Shown here: piece by piece, positions 17,690 to 25,963 of the stretch | Position numbering within the stretch: position 1 is the stretch's first letter | Layout of the letters: the number at the start of each line of letters is the position of its first letter | Notes under the pieces: generated by a model | Seen by the model: only the letters and a program-made list of their open reading frames with translations | Databases searched by the model: none | What the model was told of the DNA's origin: nothing | Made by a program: the position numbers and the translations under genes | NCBI GenBank assembly: GCA_934169575.1 | Contig: CAKPOA010000006.1 | Span: forward strand, 1 to 64,000 | Length of the DNA: 64,000 bases | Source: an uncultured Clostridia bacterium | GTDB taxonomy: Bacteria; Bacillota; Clostridia; TANB77; CAG-508 | Direction: 5' to 3'

Positions 17690-19305
17690 GGCAACTCTCC
17701 TTCTATTGTAACATTTATTGAATTATCAGTTTTATTTCCACTTGAAGATACAACATTATTTAATATACCTTTTGTTTTTAATGTAGCTATAAAATATCCT
17801 AATTGTTCATAATCTTCAGATGAAGCTTGAATTCTTACAGATTTTCCTGTAGTATTTTCTATTGAACTTAATTCAACTTTTTCTGGTATTACAAACATAA
17901 TTTGATTTAATAAATTTGGTATTAAATTTCTACTTGCTGCAATATCACTTGTTCTTTTATCTATCTCATCTAAATCACTAATTAATGAGCTGTATTTCTT
18001 TGTTTTTGTATCAATTGACGTATTGTCTGAATTCACTGCTGATATTTGACTATTTTGTGTAGATATTAATCCATCAATTTCGTCTTTTTTATCAATCATA
18101 CTCTTAGATAATAATATTGAAAATACTGTATAAATTATTAAAATCAAAACTACTGTAGCAATACCTCTAACAAGCCATCTTTCACTTTTTGATAAATCAC
18201 CCTTTAAATCAAAGTCTAGATTAAACTTCTTATCTTTTTTATCATTGTTTGCAGTATTTTTTGAACCTATATCTGATTTTAATAATCTTTTAAATTTTTC
18301 CATTGAATTGGTTTTTTGGAAATTGAATTCTTGTATTCCTTCTCCAATTCCTGTCATTGCTAAACCAATTGCTGAATTTACCTCTATATATTCTTTAACA
18401 TTTTTTGCACTACCTTTAACCATTTTTGGTTTTAATATTTCACATTCTATATCTGGTAAAAACTCTTGAAAATATAAATCTATATTATTTATTATAGCTA
18501 ATGTACCAGTTAAATATACCTTTTTTATATCTCTCCATGATTCACTTACCAATTCTTGTACTCTTTGTGCTACTTTGTAAATTGTTGGAATTATATATTG
18601 CAAAAATTCCTCATTTTCGCCTCGTGTATCCATTTCTGCTGTATAAATTGTAGTATTTTTGCAAATTTCATAAGCTTTTGCATATGAATTTTCAACAACA
18701 TTTATACTATCTAAAACTTCTTTACTTCCAACATCCATTGTTTCAACTTCATAAATATTTTGATTTATGATTGTTGTTATCATTGTGCTTTCTTCCATAT
18801 TTACAATTAATTGGTTTTCTTTTGTATTTACTTTTCCAACATTTGTTATTGCTATTGGAGTAGGCACAATTTTAGTAAGTCTTACTTTTTCTAATGGTTG
18901 TGTTTGTCTGTTTAATTCTATTTTATTGATATAAACATCCATTGCCCTTACTTTTTCATCTTGCCTTACATCTTCCATTAGAGCAAATCTTGTTTCAAAA
19001 GCATTTTTATTATATTTATTTTCTTCGCAATAAGTTTCAAATTCTGTAGCAATTGTGCTTTCAATATCTTTTTTCTTCAATAATGCAAAAACATCAAAAT
19101 ACAAATATTTTTCATTTGATATATTTACACTTATTGGAGTGTTAAAACTAAATGTTTCTTCTATTATTTTACTAATTTCTGCACTTAAATTAGTATCAAA
19201 AAATCTAACGCCAAAAGATTCAATTTTTACATCTTCATGTTCTTTTGAAACTTTTGCATATTTAATTATGTTGGTTTCAATATATATACCTAAACATTTT
19301 TGCAT
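17686..19305 (-). CDS. PilM-PilN fusion protein
   Basis: 539 residues. Residues 1-340 are an actin-like PilM domain (LGIYIETNIIKYAKVS start; YLTGTLAIINNIDLYF near 260; GLAMTGIGEG near 330). A linker rich in Lys/Asp (about 350-370) leads to a membrane helix (GIATVVLILIIYTVFSILL, about 375-397). The rest is a PilN-like extracytoplasmic part with a coiled coil and a beta-alpha domain ending in INVTIEGELP. In most bacteria PilM and PilN are separate and bind each other through the PilN N-terminus; here the contact is made covalent. First gene of the pilus operon, with promoter and TGTAAT array upstream. Confidence 0.85.
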   Translation of the reverse strand: MQKCLGIYIETNIIKYAKVSKEHEDVKIESFGVRFFDTNLSAEISKIIEETFSFNTPISVNISNEKYLYFDVFALLKKKDIESTIATEFETYCEENKYNKNAFETRFALMEDVRQDEKVRAMDVYINKIELNRQTQPLEKVRLTKIVPTPIAITNVGKVNTKENQLIVNMEESTMITTIINQNIYEVETMDVGSKEVLDSINVVENSYAKAYEICKNTTIYTAEMDTRGENEEFLQYIIPTIYKVAQRVQELVSESWRDIKKVYLTGTLAIINNIDLYFQEFLPDIECEILKPKMVKGSAKNVKEYIEVNSAIGLAMTGIGEGIQEFNFQKTNSMEKFKRLLKSDIGSKNTANNDKKDKKFNLDFDLKGDLSKSERWLVRGIATVVLILIIYTVFSILLSKSMIDKKDEIDGLISTQNSQISAVNSDNTSIDTKTKKYSSLISDLDEIDKRTSDIAASRNLIPNLLNQIMFVIPEKVELSSIENTTGKSVRIQASSEDYEQLGYFIATLKTKGILNNVVSSSGNKTDNSINVTIEGELP

Positions 19306-19343
19306 CTTTTTTTCTCCTTAGTCATTTTTCATATTTCTATTTT

Positions 19344-19372
19344 ATTTTATATTTTTTCTTTAAAAAAATCAA
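19344..19372 (-). promoter_or_regulatory. Probable promoter of the pilus operon
   Basis: Minus-strand TTGATT (19367-19372), 17-base spacer, TAAAAT (19344-19349), about 40 bases ahead of the pilM-pilN start. Confidence 0.6.
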
Positions 19373-19387
19373 TAGTTTTAACACAAA

Positions 19388-19415
19388 TGTAATATAATTG
19401 TAATATTGTTGTAAT
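19388..19415. promoter_or_regulatory. Triple TGTAAT array, 11-bp period (WalR-like)
   Basis: Three perfect TGTAAT hexamers at 19388, 19399 and 19410 on the plus strand, each 11 bp apart (TGTAAT-N5-TGTAAT-N5-TGTAAT). This is the direct-repeat layout of the WalR/YycF box. It lies just upstream of the -35 of the pilus operon. Similar arrays precede ftsA and mbl. Confidence 0.7.
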
Positions 19416-19427
19416 ATTTTTAAAAAA

Positions 19428-19467
19428 GACTGTAAATTAAAGCTTTTAAGCCCTTAATTTTACAGTC
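19428..19467 (-). terminator. Terminator of the dlt-like operon
   Basis: GACTGTAA...TTACAGTC hairpin with about 13 paired bases, seven bases beyond the SGNH gene stop codon. Confidence 0.8.
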
Positions 19468-19473
19468 TTTCCG

Positions 19474-20448
19474 TTATTTTTCATTTTGTACAGCTGTCTG
19501 GAAATTTTCATATGATTTTGCCCAATTATCATAATTTATATCACCACGATGATCTGGCAAATCATAATTTTCTTTTAAATATTTATTCAAATATGTTGTA
19601 ACTTTTTTTGCTCCAAAATAATTTATATGATGACCTTTTACATCTCTTGCATCTGTATTCCAGTCAAGTCCAATTTCCTTTGTTAGTAAATTCATATCTA
19701 TGTATTTTACATTATTTGAATCAGCCCATTGCTGTATTCCATTATGTTTTTTATAATTCCAATTTCCAGAGTTTGGTGCTGTTACTAATATTAATTCTAT
19801 ATCATGTGAATCACAATATTGTTTTATCAATTTCAAACAAATTTTATTCAAATTTTTAATTTTTGTTGTTCCTTTATTTTTTTGCATAAAGTTTTCTTGA
19901 TAATCTGTTTTTACTTGTTTAATACTTTTACATAAAAATAATCCTTTTGAATCATCAACATATGTATTTTTAAATTCAAATTTAAAATCATCTGAATTTA
20001 ATGTTTTCCATCTGTTATGGTATTCTATTACTGGTAAGATTTTATATGAAGTTTCTGCAAGAGGTCTAGATTTACTATACCATTGATAAATAGAATCAGT
20101 TTCAAGCATAACTACTTTTGGATTTTGATTTTTCATTACTTTTATAAAATCATAATAACAATCTATTAGTGGTTGTGATGGTACACCATGTGCATATGCT
20201 GTAAAACCATAATCTCCCCAGCCATCCATTGGTATATATGCTGAATATGCTTCACTATCTCCCATAAAATATACATCAATAGAGTTTTTCTTTTCAGCAA
20301 AAACTCCAATTGCAGTTGTTTCTAAATATGGAACACCTGCCTTTTCAGTATTGTCTTTTGGAAGTGTTATAACAGAACATATCTCTAATAAAATTATTAA
20401 TATTAGTACAAAAACTACACATCTTAGTATAATTTTATTTAGTTTCAT
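19474..20448 (-). CDS. SGNH/DltD-like membrane-anchored protein
   Basis: 324 residues from the ATG at 20448, 8 bases after GGAAGG. An N-terminal membrane anchor is followed by an extracytoplasmic SGNH-like fold: block I FMGDSEAYSAY (nucleophile Ser), a later LVTAPNSGNW block, and the C-terminal DxxH-type DVKGHHINYFG. Proteins of this type partner MBOAT acyltransferases (DltD with DltB, AlgX/AlgJ with AlgI). It is the last gene of the dlt-like operon, 22 bases after the MBOAT gene, and probably transfers or edits the acyl/aminoacyl group outside the membrane. Confidence 0.8.
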   Translation of the reverse strand: MKLNKIILRCVVFVLILIILLEICSVITLPKDNTEKAGVPYLETTAIGVFAEKKNSIDVYFMGDSEAYSAYIPMDGWGDYGFTAYAHGVPSQPLIDCYYDFIKVMKNQNPKVVMLETDSIYQWYSKSRPLAETSYKILPVIEYHNRWKTLNSDDFKFEFKNTYVDDSKGLFLCKSIKQVKTDYQENFMQKNKGTTKIKNLNKICLKLIKQYCDSHDIELILVTAPNSGNWNYKKHNGIQQWADSNNVKYIDMNLLTKEIGLDWNTDARDVKGHHINYFGAKKVTTYLNKYLKENYDLPDHRGDINYDNWAKSYENFQTAVQNEK

Positions 20449-20470
20449 TTTTTTCATCCTTCCATTCTAA

Positions 20471-22060
20471 TTAAAAACTTGCATACATAGGATCAACTGG
20501 TGTATAACCAACTCCATATGCTCCAAATATAATAATTGATAAAATTAAAGCATAATACAAAGTCCATCTAATTACTATATTTTTGCTTGCTATTTTTTCT
20601 CTAATATTTATATTTTTTTCTTTCATTATGCTTGTTATAAATACTATAACAACAAATACTGCAACTATTATAAAGTCATGTGCATCTATTCCAAGTTTTA
20701 AGAATGTTCCATCTGCAAAAGATGCAAATGTGAAATTAGTAAATATTGTTTTAAGCATTATTAAACCAGCTTTTAATCCTTTAGCTCTAAAGAATAATTC
20801 GCCAATAAATACTAAACAAGTTGTTCTTACTATTTGGAATATTCTATATGGCCAACACTCTCTATTTATATGTAATTTTTCTGTCACAAATTTCACAACA
20901 GGCTCCATTATATTTCCAAGTAATATCAATCCAAAATGATACATTCCAAAGAATATAAAGCTCCATGCTGCTCCATGCCATAATCCATTACTTATCCATA
21001 CACAAAATAGTGCTATTGAACTTGCAAGTAGTGGTCCATAATGTTTTCCTAATTTTTTTCTTCCTTTAGTTGTTAATTTTTTTAACGGTTCTGATAATGA
21101 TAATGGGTAGAAAATATAATCTCTAAACCACGCACCTAATGTTATATGCCATCTTGTCCAGAAATCTGATATTGATTTTGAGAAAAATGGCTGTCTGAAG
21201 TTTTCTGGTAGTTTTACTCCAAATATTTGTGCACTTCCTATTACTGTATCCATTGTACCTGAAAAATCCATATATAATTGAACTGTATACAATATCATTC
21301 CAAGTGCAATTATTCCGCCATCATATTGTGCATAATTTGTAAATACTGTTTTTACTAATGTATTTAATCTGTCTGCAATTATCATTTTTTTAGCGAATCC
21401 CCATAATATACGTTGAATTCCAAATGTTAAATCTTTATATGTTGTTTTCTTTCCTTCATATAATTGCATTGCAGTATCTGAATATCTGCATATTGGTCCT
21501 TCCATTATTTGAGGGAAAAATGCCATAAATAATGCTAACCTTCCAAGATTTCTATCTGCCTTGATTTTTTCATGATATACATCAAACATATATGATACAG
21601 CTTGAAATGTATAAAATGATATTCCTATTGGTAAAGCAAATTTTGCTATTGATAATTGTATTGGTAAATGTACAAAATCTAATAAAAGATTTATGTTTGT
21701 TCCTAAAAATTTTGAATATTTTAAAACTATCAATAATCCAATATGTAATATTACTGCAAATAATAATACACTTCTTTGCTTTTTCAAATATTGTTTTCTT
21801 ATTTCTTTCTTTTTATCTTTTTCCGCTTCTTTTAGTAAATTATTTCTTTCATTTTGTAATGATGTAAGCCATAATCCAAAATGATGTATTGATAATGTTG
21901 ATAATAACAAATATATTATTAATTTTCCACTAATTGACCAGAAAAATATATAACTTGCAATTAATAATACTTTCCATCTATGTTTTTGTGGTACGATATT
22001 ATAAATTAGTATTGTTAGTGGTAAAAATACTGCTGCATATAATGCATCACAATAAGTCAT
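20471..22060 (-). CDS. MBOAT membrane acyltransferase (DltB/AlgI-like)
   Basis: 529 residues, about ten membrane helices. MBOAT signatures: FWTRWHITLGAWFRDYIFYPL and the catalytic His region SNGLWHGAAWSFIFFG with the downstream MYH. It carries an activated group across the membrane from the carrier protein encoded upstream. It follows the carrier gene after a gap that holds a strong hairpin (22095-22135), unlike the tight spacing elsewhere in the operon. Confidence 0.9.
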   Translation of the reverse strand: MTYCDALYAAVFLPLTILIYNIVPQKHRWKVLLIASYIFFWSISGKLIIYLLLSTLSIHHFGLWLTSLQNERNNLLKEAEKDKKKEIRKQYLKKQRSVLLFAVILHIGLLIVLKYSKFLGTNINLLLDFVHLPIQLSIAKFALPIGISFYTFQAVSYMFDVYHEKIKADRNLGRLALFMAFFPQIMEGPICRYSDTAMQLYEGKKTTYKDLTFGIQRILWGFAKKMIIADRLNTLVKTVFTNYAQYDGGIIALGMILYTVQLYMDFSGTMDTVIGSAQIFGVKLPENFRQPFFSKSISDFWTRWHITLGAWFRDYIFYPLSLSEPLKKLTTKGRKKLGKHYGPLLASSIALFCVWISNGLWHGAAWSFIFFGMYHFGLILLGNIMEPVVKFVTEKLHINRECWPYRIFQIVRTTCLVFIGELFFRAKGLKAGLIMLKTIFTNFTFASFADGTFLKLGIDAHDFIIVAVFVVIVFITSIMKEKNINIREKIASKNIVIRWTLYYALILSIIIFGAYGVGYTPVDPMYASF

Positions 22061-22094
22061 TTTTTATTTCATTCCTTTCCATATTTTAAAACAC

Positions 22095-22135
22095 ATATCT
22101 AATAGGAAAGTTTTTTTAACTTTCCTATTAGATAT
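22095..22135 (-). terminator. Hairpin between carrier protein and MBOAT genes
   Basis: An 18-bp perfect stem (ATATCTAATAGGAAAGTT with complement) in the 90-bp gap. On the minus strand it is followed only by GTGTTTT, so it is likely a partial terminator or processing site lowering expression of the membrane genes relative to the cytoplasmic ones. Confidence 0.65.
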
Positions 22136-22150
22136 AAGATTATTTTTCTA

Positions 22151-22381
22151 TTATCCTTCTTCTTGTAATTTTTGAATCATTTCCCACATTGCTTGTGCAG
22201 AATTGAAATTATCAGGTATTATTTCAACTGTTGGAATTACAATATCAAATTCATCTTCTAATTCTGCAACTAATGAAATTATTGCAAGTGAATCTAAATA
22301 ATGATCATCAATTAAAGTTGTACATGTTTTGTAATCAACACCATCTTCAATTTCTTCTAAAATTTCAATTAATCTTTCCAT
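22151..22381 (-). CDS. Acyl carrier protein, DltC-like
   Basis: 76 residues from the ATG at 22381 (GGGAG site). Phosphopantetheine attachment motif DSL at YLDSLAIISL. Acidic, helical, normal length for a carrier protein. The product of the adenylating enzyme encoded upstream would be loaded on it as a thioester and passed to the MBOAT protein. Confidence 0.88.
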   Translation of the reverse strand: MERLIEILEEIEDGVDYKTCTTLIDDHYLDSLAIISLVAELEDEFDIVIPTVEIIPDNFNSAQAMWEMIQKLQEEG

Positions 22382-22468
22382 TTTTTTAACTCCCTTCTTC
22401 TCCCAAATCAAATCTTATATATTATAGATATTTAAAATATTAATTTGGTTCATTTTTTATTAATTTTT

Positions 22469-23644
22469 TTAATAACATGGTTTATTTAAATTATAAGTTT
22501 CGAATCTTTTTCTTATAATTTCTATTTTTCCATCTTGTTTTAATAATGCTACTTGTGGTAAATCTCTACTTAAAAATAGTGATATTCCCTCTGTTACAGA
22601 ATAAGCTCCAGTATTTTCAAAAACAAATACATCACCTATTTTTAAATCAGTTATTGGCAATTGTTTTACAATAATATCATTTATTGTACATAAAGATCCA
22701 CATATATTCCATTCTTCTGTTTCTCCACTTTTTTGTGGATACATTTTATACCATGGATGTTTCATTGCCATTGTTTGTCCATAATATACTAATTGATGTA
22801 TTCCTCCATCTACTATAGCATAATTTTGTCCATTATTTGTTTTCATATCAACTACTTTTGTCATATAACTTCCACAACTTGCAACCATACTTCTTCCAAC
22901 TTCAAGAGTTATTTGACCTTTAAATTTCATATTATTTAATATTTTTGAAAATTCTTCAAAAAATGTTTTTTCATCAAATTCTTCACTTTTGAAATAATAT
23001 ACAGGAAAACCTGTTCCAAATTCTATCTCTTTAGTTTCAAATCCATATGTCTCATATAGGTATACTACAAAATCATCTACTTTGTCAATCTCTTTTTGCA
23101 ATCTTTTTAAAGAATGTTTTTGAGTTCCAGAGAAAAACTGAATTCCTGCAATTTCTATATTAGGATATTTTTCTTTATTTTTGATAAATTCTTCTATATC
23201 TTGTTCATTCATTCCAAATTGATTTCCACTTGTTAATCTTAACAAAACATTTAATTTTACATTATGTTTTTTTGATAATTTATCTAATAAATAAAATTGT
23301 TCAATTGATTCTGCTGTATAATGTCCAATATCTGGAGTGTTTACAATCATTTCTTCTATAGATTCTGGCGTTTTATTTACTCCTGATATTACAAGTTTGC
23401 TTGTTGTAACACCTGTTTCTTTACATATATGATATTCACCAGGTGAACATACTTCAAATCTATCAACACATTCATTTACTTCTTTTACTATAAAAGAATT
23501 TGCCTTTATTGCATAACATAATAAAATTTTTTCTGGTAAACTATTTTTCATATATTCAATTCTTTGTTTTAATTTAGCTATATCATACACATATATTGGT
23601 GTATCATATTTTTTTACAATTTCTGCAATATTTTCATCTTTCAT
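22469..23644 (-). CDS. PLP-dependent fold-type III decarboxylase (LysA/ornithine decarboxylase-like)
   Basis: 391 residues. Barrel start YVYDIAKLKQRI, PLP lysine in CYAIKAN (about residue 46), EVCSPGEYHIC block, GTGFPVY phosphate-binding segment, and the C-terminal CGSLCTINDII and ENTGAYS boxes that carry the substrate-binding residues of this family. It decarboxylates a diamino acid or related substrate; a racemase role is a less likely alternative. It overlaps the adenylating gene by ATGA, so the two are coupled. A decarboxylase is not part of a standard dlt operon, but a fold-III decarboxylase with an AMP-ligase and carrier protein occurs in exosortase-A-associated clusters. Confidence 0.8.
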   Translation of the reverse strand: MKDENIAEIVKKYDTPIYVYDIAKLKQRIEYMKNSLPEKILLCYAIKANSFIVKEVNECVDRFEVCSPGEYHICKETGVTTSKLVISGVNKTPESIEEMIVNTPDIGHYTAESIEQFYLLDKLSKKHNVKLNVLLRLTSGNQFGMNEQDIEEFIKNKEKYPNIEIAGIQFFSGTQKHSLKRLQKEIDKVDDFVVYLYETYGFETKEIEFGTGFPVYYFKSEEFDEKTFFEEFSKILNNMKFKGQITLEVGRSMVASCGSYMTKVVDMKTNNGQNYAIVDGGIHQLVYYGQTMAMKHPWYKMYPQKSGETEEWNICGSLCTINDIIVKQLPITDLKIGDVFVFENTGAYSVTEGISLFLSRDLPQVALLKQDGKIEIIRKRFETYNLNKPCY

Positions 23645-25155
23645 TTTTTCTTTCCTCCAATCATTCCCATTAATTCTTTTCTATCAATCTTTCCATTTTT
23701 AGTCATAGGAAATTTTTCAATTTGTTTTATAGAGTTTGGTATCATAAATACTGGTAAATCTTTTCTTAATTCCTCTAGCACTTGTGCTTTTTCAATATTT
23801 CCAACATAAAATCCATATAATCTACCTTTTTGTTCATTAAATATGCAGCAACTTCTATCAATTTGTGGAACTTTTTCCATTGCTCTTTCTATTTCTTCTA
23901 ATTCAATTCTATGTCCCATAAATTTAATTTGAAAATCTTTTCTTCCTGCAAAACACATTTCACCATTTTCATTATAATATGCCAAATCACCTGTTCTATA
24001 TATGTAATCATTATATTTTGTGTTTAATGGGTTTTGTACAAATCTTGAATCTGTTTGTTCTCTTGAATTATAATATCCTAATGCTAGAGCAACTCCTCTT
24101 ACACAAATTTCACCATTTATACCTTTTTCGACAATTTTCTTATTTTGGTCATCTAATAAAAATACCTCTTCATTTGGAAATGGTTTTCCCATTGGTAAAG
24201 TTTTTTCATATTGTTTATTATTGTCAACAATATAATATGTACAATTACATGTTATTTCTGTTGGTCCATATAAGTTTACAAACATTGCATTTGGTAAATG
24301 TTCAATCCATTGTTTTAAATGTTTTAATGGCATCACTTCACCACTAAATAACACTTTATTTACTGTTTCAGGTGTTTTATAATCTAAACCGTGAAATGTT
24401 GTTATCAAACACAATGCTGATACAGCCCATATCATTGTTGTCACTTTATTTTCACAAATAAAATCTAACAATTCTGTTGGTAAAGAAAAATATTTTTTAG
24501 GAATTATTACAAGTGTTGCACCAGTTTTTAATGCTGAATATATATCTTTTACAGATACATCAAAATCAAATGGTGCTTGATTTCCAATAACATCTTTTTC
24601 TGTAATATTAAATATTTCAGTAAAATTATCTATAAAATCCATTACAGAATGATTACTTACAACAACACCTTTTGGTATTCCTGTTGATCCAGATGTAAAA
24701 TTTGCATATAATGGGTCAATATCTAATATATTTTCTCTTATATTTGCTAATAACTCCTCATCAATCTCACTATTTTTTAAATCTTCAACCAATAATATTT
24801 CTTTTTTAAATATTGTTTTTGCAAGTTCTTGATTTTTTTCATCTGTTATTATTATTTCAGGCTCTAATACCTCTATTATGTGTTCTAGTCTTGTTTGTGG
24901 CAAATCAGGATTTAACAAAACATAAAAACAATTTGCATATACTGCTCCTAAAAATGAATTTAAAGCATTTATTCCTTTTTCCATCAATACAGGCACAGGT
25001 CTTTTTGTCTCTATTTTCTTTGCTATTTCACTTCCTATTTTTTTGCTGTTTTCCATTAATTCCTTATATGTACATTTTCCATGTTCATCTATTACTGCTA
25101 TTTTATTTTCATCTCTTTTTTTTGAGTTTTCTAAATATTCTAATATTGTTCTCAT
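23641..25155 (-). CDS. Amino-acid/acyl adenylating enzyme (DltA-like)
   Basis: 504 residues, ANL superfamily. A3 motif NFTSGSTGIPKGV (about 146-158), A5 LYGPTEITCNCTYY, A7 YRTGDLAYYNENG, and the A10 lysine in MTKNGKIDRKEL near the end. It activates a carboxylate with ATP and loads it on the carrier protein encoded downstream. The substrate is not legible; D-alanine as in DltA is only one option given the decarboxylase next to it. First gene of the operon, start ATG 25155 with an AAGGAAG site. Confidence 0.85.
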   Translation of the reverse strand: MRTILEYLENSKKRDENKIAVIDEHGKCTYKELMENSKKIGSEIAKKIETKRPVPVLMEKGINALNSFLGAVYANCFYVLLNPDLPQTRLEHIIEVLEPEIIITDEKNQELAKTIFKKEILLVEDLKNSEIDEELLANIRENILDIDPLYANFTSGSTGIPKGVVVSNHSVMDFIDNFTEIFNITEKDVIGNQAPFDFDVSVKDIYSALKTGATLVIIPKKYFSLPTELLDFICENKVTTMIWAVSALCLITTFHGLDYKTPETVNKVLFSGEVMPLKHLKQWIEHLPNAMFVNLYGPTEITCNCTYYIVDNNKQYEKTLPMGKPFPNEEVFLLDDQNKKIVEKGINGEICVRGVALALGYYNSREQTDSRFVQNPLNTKYNDYIYRTGDLAYYNENGEMCFAGRKDFQIKFMGHRIELEEIERAMEKVPQIDRSCCIFNEQKGRLYGFYVGNIEKAQVLEELRKDLPVFMIPNSIKQIEKFPMTKNGKIDRKELMGMIGGKKK

Positions 25156-25181
25156 TTTTCCACTTCCTTTTTACATTCCCT

Positions 25182-25210
25182 ATTATACCAACTTTGCAAA
25201 TAAAATTCAA
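25182..25210 (-). promoter_or_regulatory. Promoter of the dlt-like operon
   Basis: Minus-strand TTGAAT (25205-25210), 17-base spacer, TATAAT (25182-25187). It is back-to-back with the forespore-type promoter of spoVAC. Confidence 0.75.
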
Positions 25211-25226
25211 GCTTTTTTATAATTTT

Positions 25227-25255
25227 GAATAATTTTATTTTTTTTGCACATAATA
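25227..25255 (+). promoter_or_regulatory. Sigma-G-type promoter of spoVA
   Basis: GAATA (25227-25231), 17-base spacer, CATAATA (25249-25255), 35 bases before the spoVAC ATG. This fits the sigma-G consensus known from Bacillus subtilis (GHATR, 17-18 bases, CATWHTA), where spoVA is a sigma-G operon. Confidence 0.7.
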
Positions 25256-25289
25256 ACAGCAATATTTTATAAAAAGAAAGGACTTTACT

Positions 25290-25754
25290 ATGGAAAATCC
25301 ATTAAACACAAAAAAAGAATATAAAGAATATGTTGAACAAAAATCACCAAATTCTCCAATATTAAAAAATTGTTTTAATGCATTCTGGGTTGGAGGTTTA
25401 ATATGTTCAATAGGTCAAATAATATTAAGCTATTGTTTATATAAGGGAATTGATAAAGAAATAGCTGGAACAATTGTATCAATAGTTTTAATTGCCATTA
25501 GTGCATTTCTAACAGCTTTAAATTTATTTAATAAAATAGGAAAATTCGCAGGTGCAGGTTCTTTAATTCCAATAACTGGATTTGCAAATTCTATTGTTGC
25601 ACCATCTATGGAATATAAGTCTGAAGGATATGTTATGGGAGTTGGATCTAAAATGTTTACTGTTGCAGGACCAGTTTTAGTTTTTGGAATATGTAGTGCA
25701 ATTATAGTAGGAATTGTATTTTTAATATTTAATACACCTGCAACATTAGTTTAA
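25290..25754 (+). CDS. spoVAC: Stage V sporulation protein AC
   Basis: 154 residues with four membrane helices and the family segments FWVGGLICSIGQ, KFAGAGSLIPITGFANSIVAP and EGYVMGVGSKMF. SpoVAC forms part of the spore inner-membrane channel that imports dipicolinic acid during sporulation and releases it in germination. AAAGGA site before the ATG. First gene of the spoVAC-D-E set; spoVAA, AB and AF are not present here. A dispersed hairpin element sits between it and spoVAD. Confidence 0.95.
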   Translation: MENPLNTKKEYKEYVEQKSPNSPILKNCFNAFWVGGLICSIGQIILSYCLYKGIDKEIAGTIVSIVLIAISAFLTALNLFNKIGKFAGAGSLIPITGFANSIVAPSMEYKSEGYVMGVGSKMFTVAGPVLVFGICSAIIVGIVFLIFNTPATLV

Positions 25755-25785
25755 TATCAAAATTTAAATAGCCTTAAAATATTAA

Positions 25786-25923
25786 TATATATTGTATTAT
25801 TTTATGAATACCGCGTAAGCGACCAAACGAGCATAGCGAGTGCGATTGGAGCAATTTTCATTATATTGATTTTTGAAAAGAAAATTGCGACTGCAAGGTA
25901 TGAAAAAAATAATACAATATATA
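25786..25923 (+). repeat. Dispersed hairpin element, copy 2 (inside spoVA operon)
   Basis: 15-bp perfect arms (25786-25800 with 25909-25923) plus T/A extension around the conserved core (ACCGCGTAAGCGACC...). Relative to the other copies, the inner stems carry paired changes that keep pairing (ATACC with GGTAT; GCAATTTTC with GAAAATTGC). It lies between spoVAC and spoVAD, in the same direction as transcription. Confidence 0.9.
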
Positions 25924-25963
25924 AATTAAATTTATAATCAATTTATATGAAAGGAATTGAAAA

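Noticed and set aside
24813..25232. Plus-strand ORF of 139 codons, Phe/Leu-rich
   Set aside because: Antisense to the adenylating enzyme and its promoter; typical shadow of AT-rich coding DNA.
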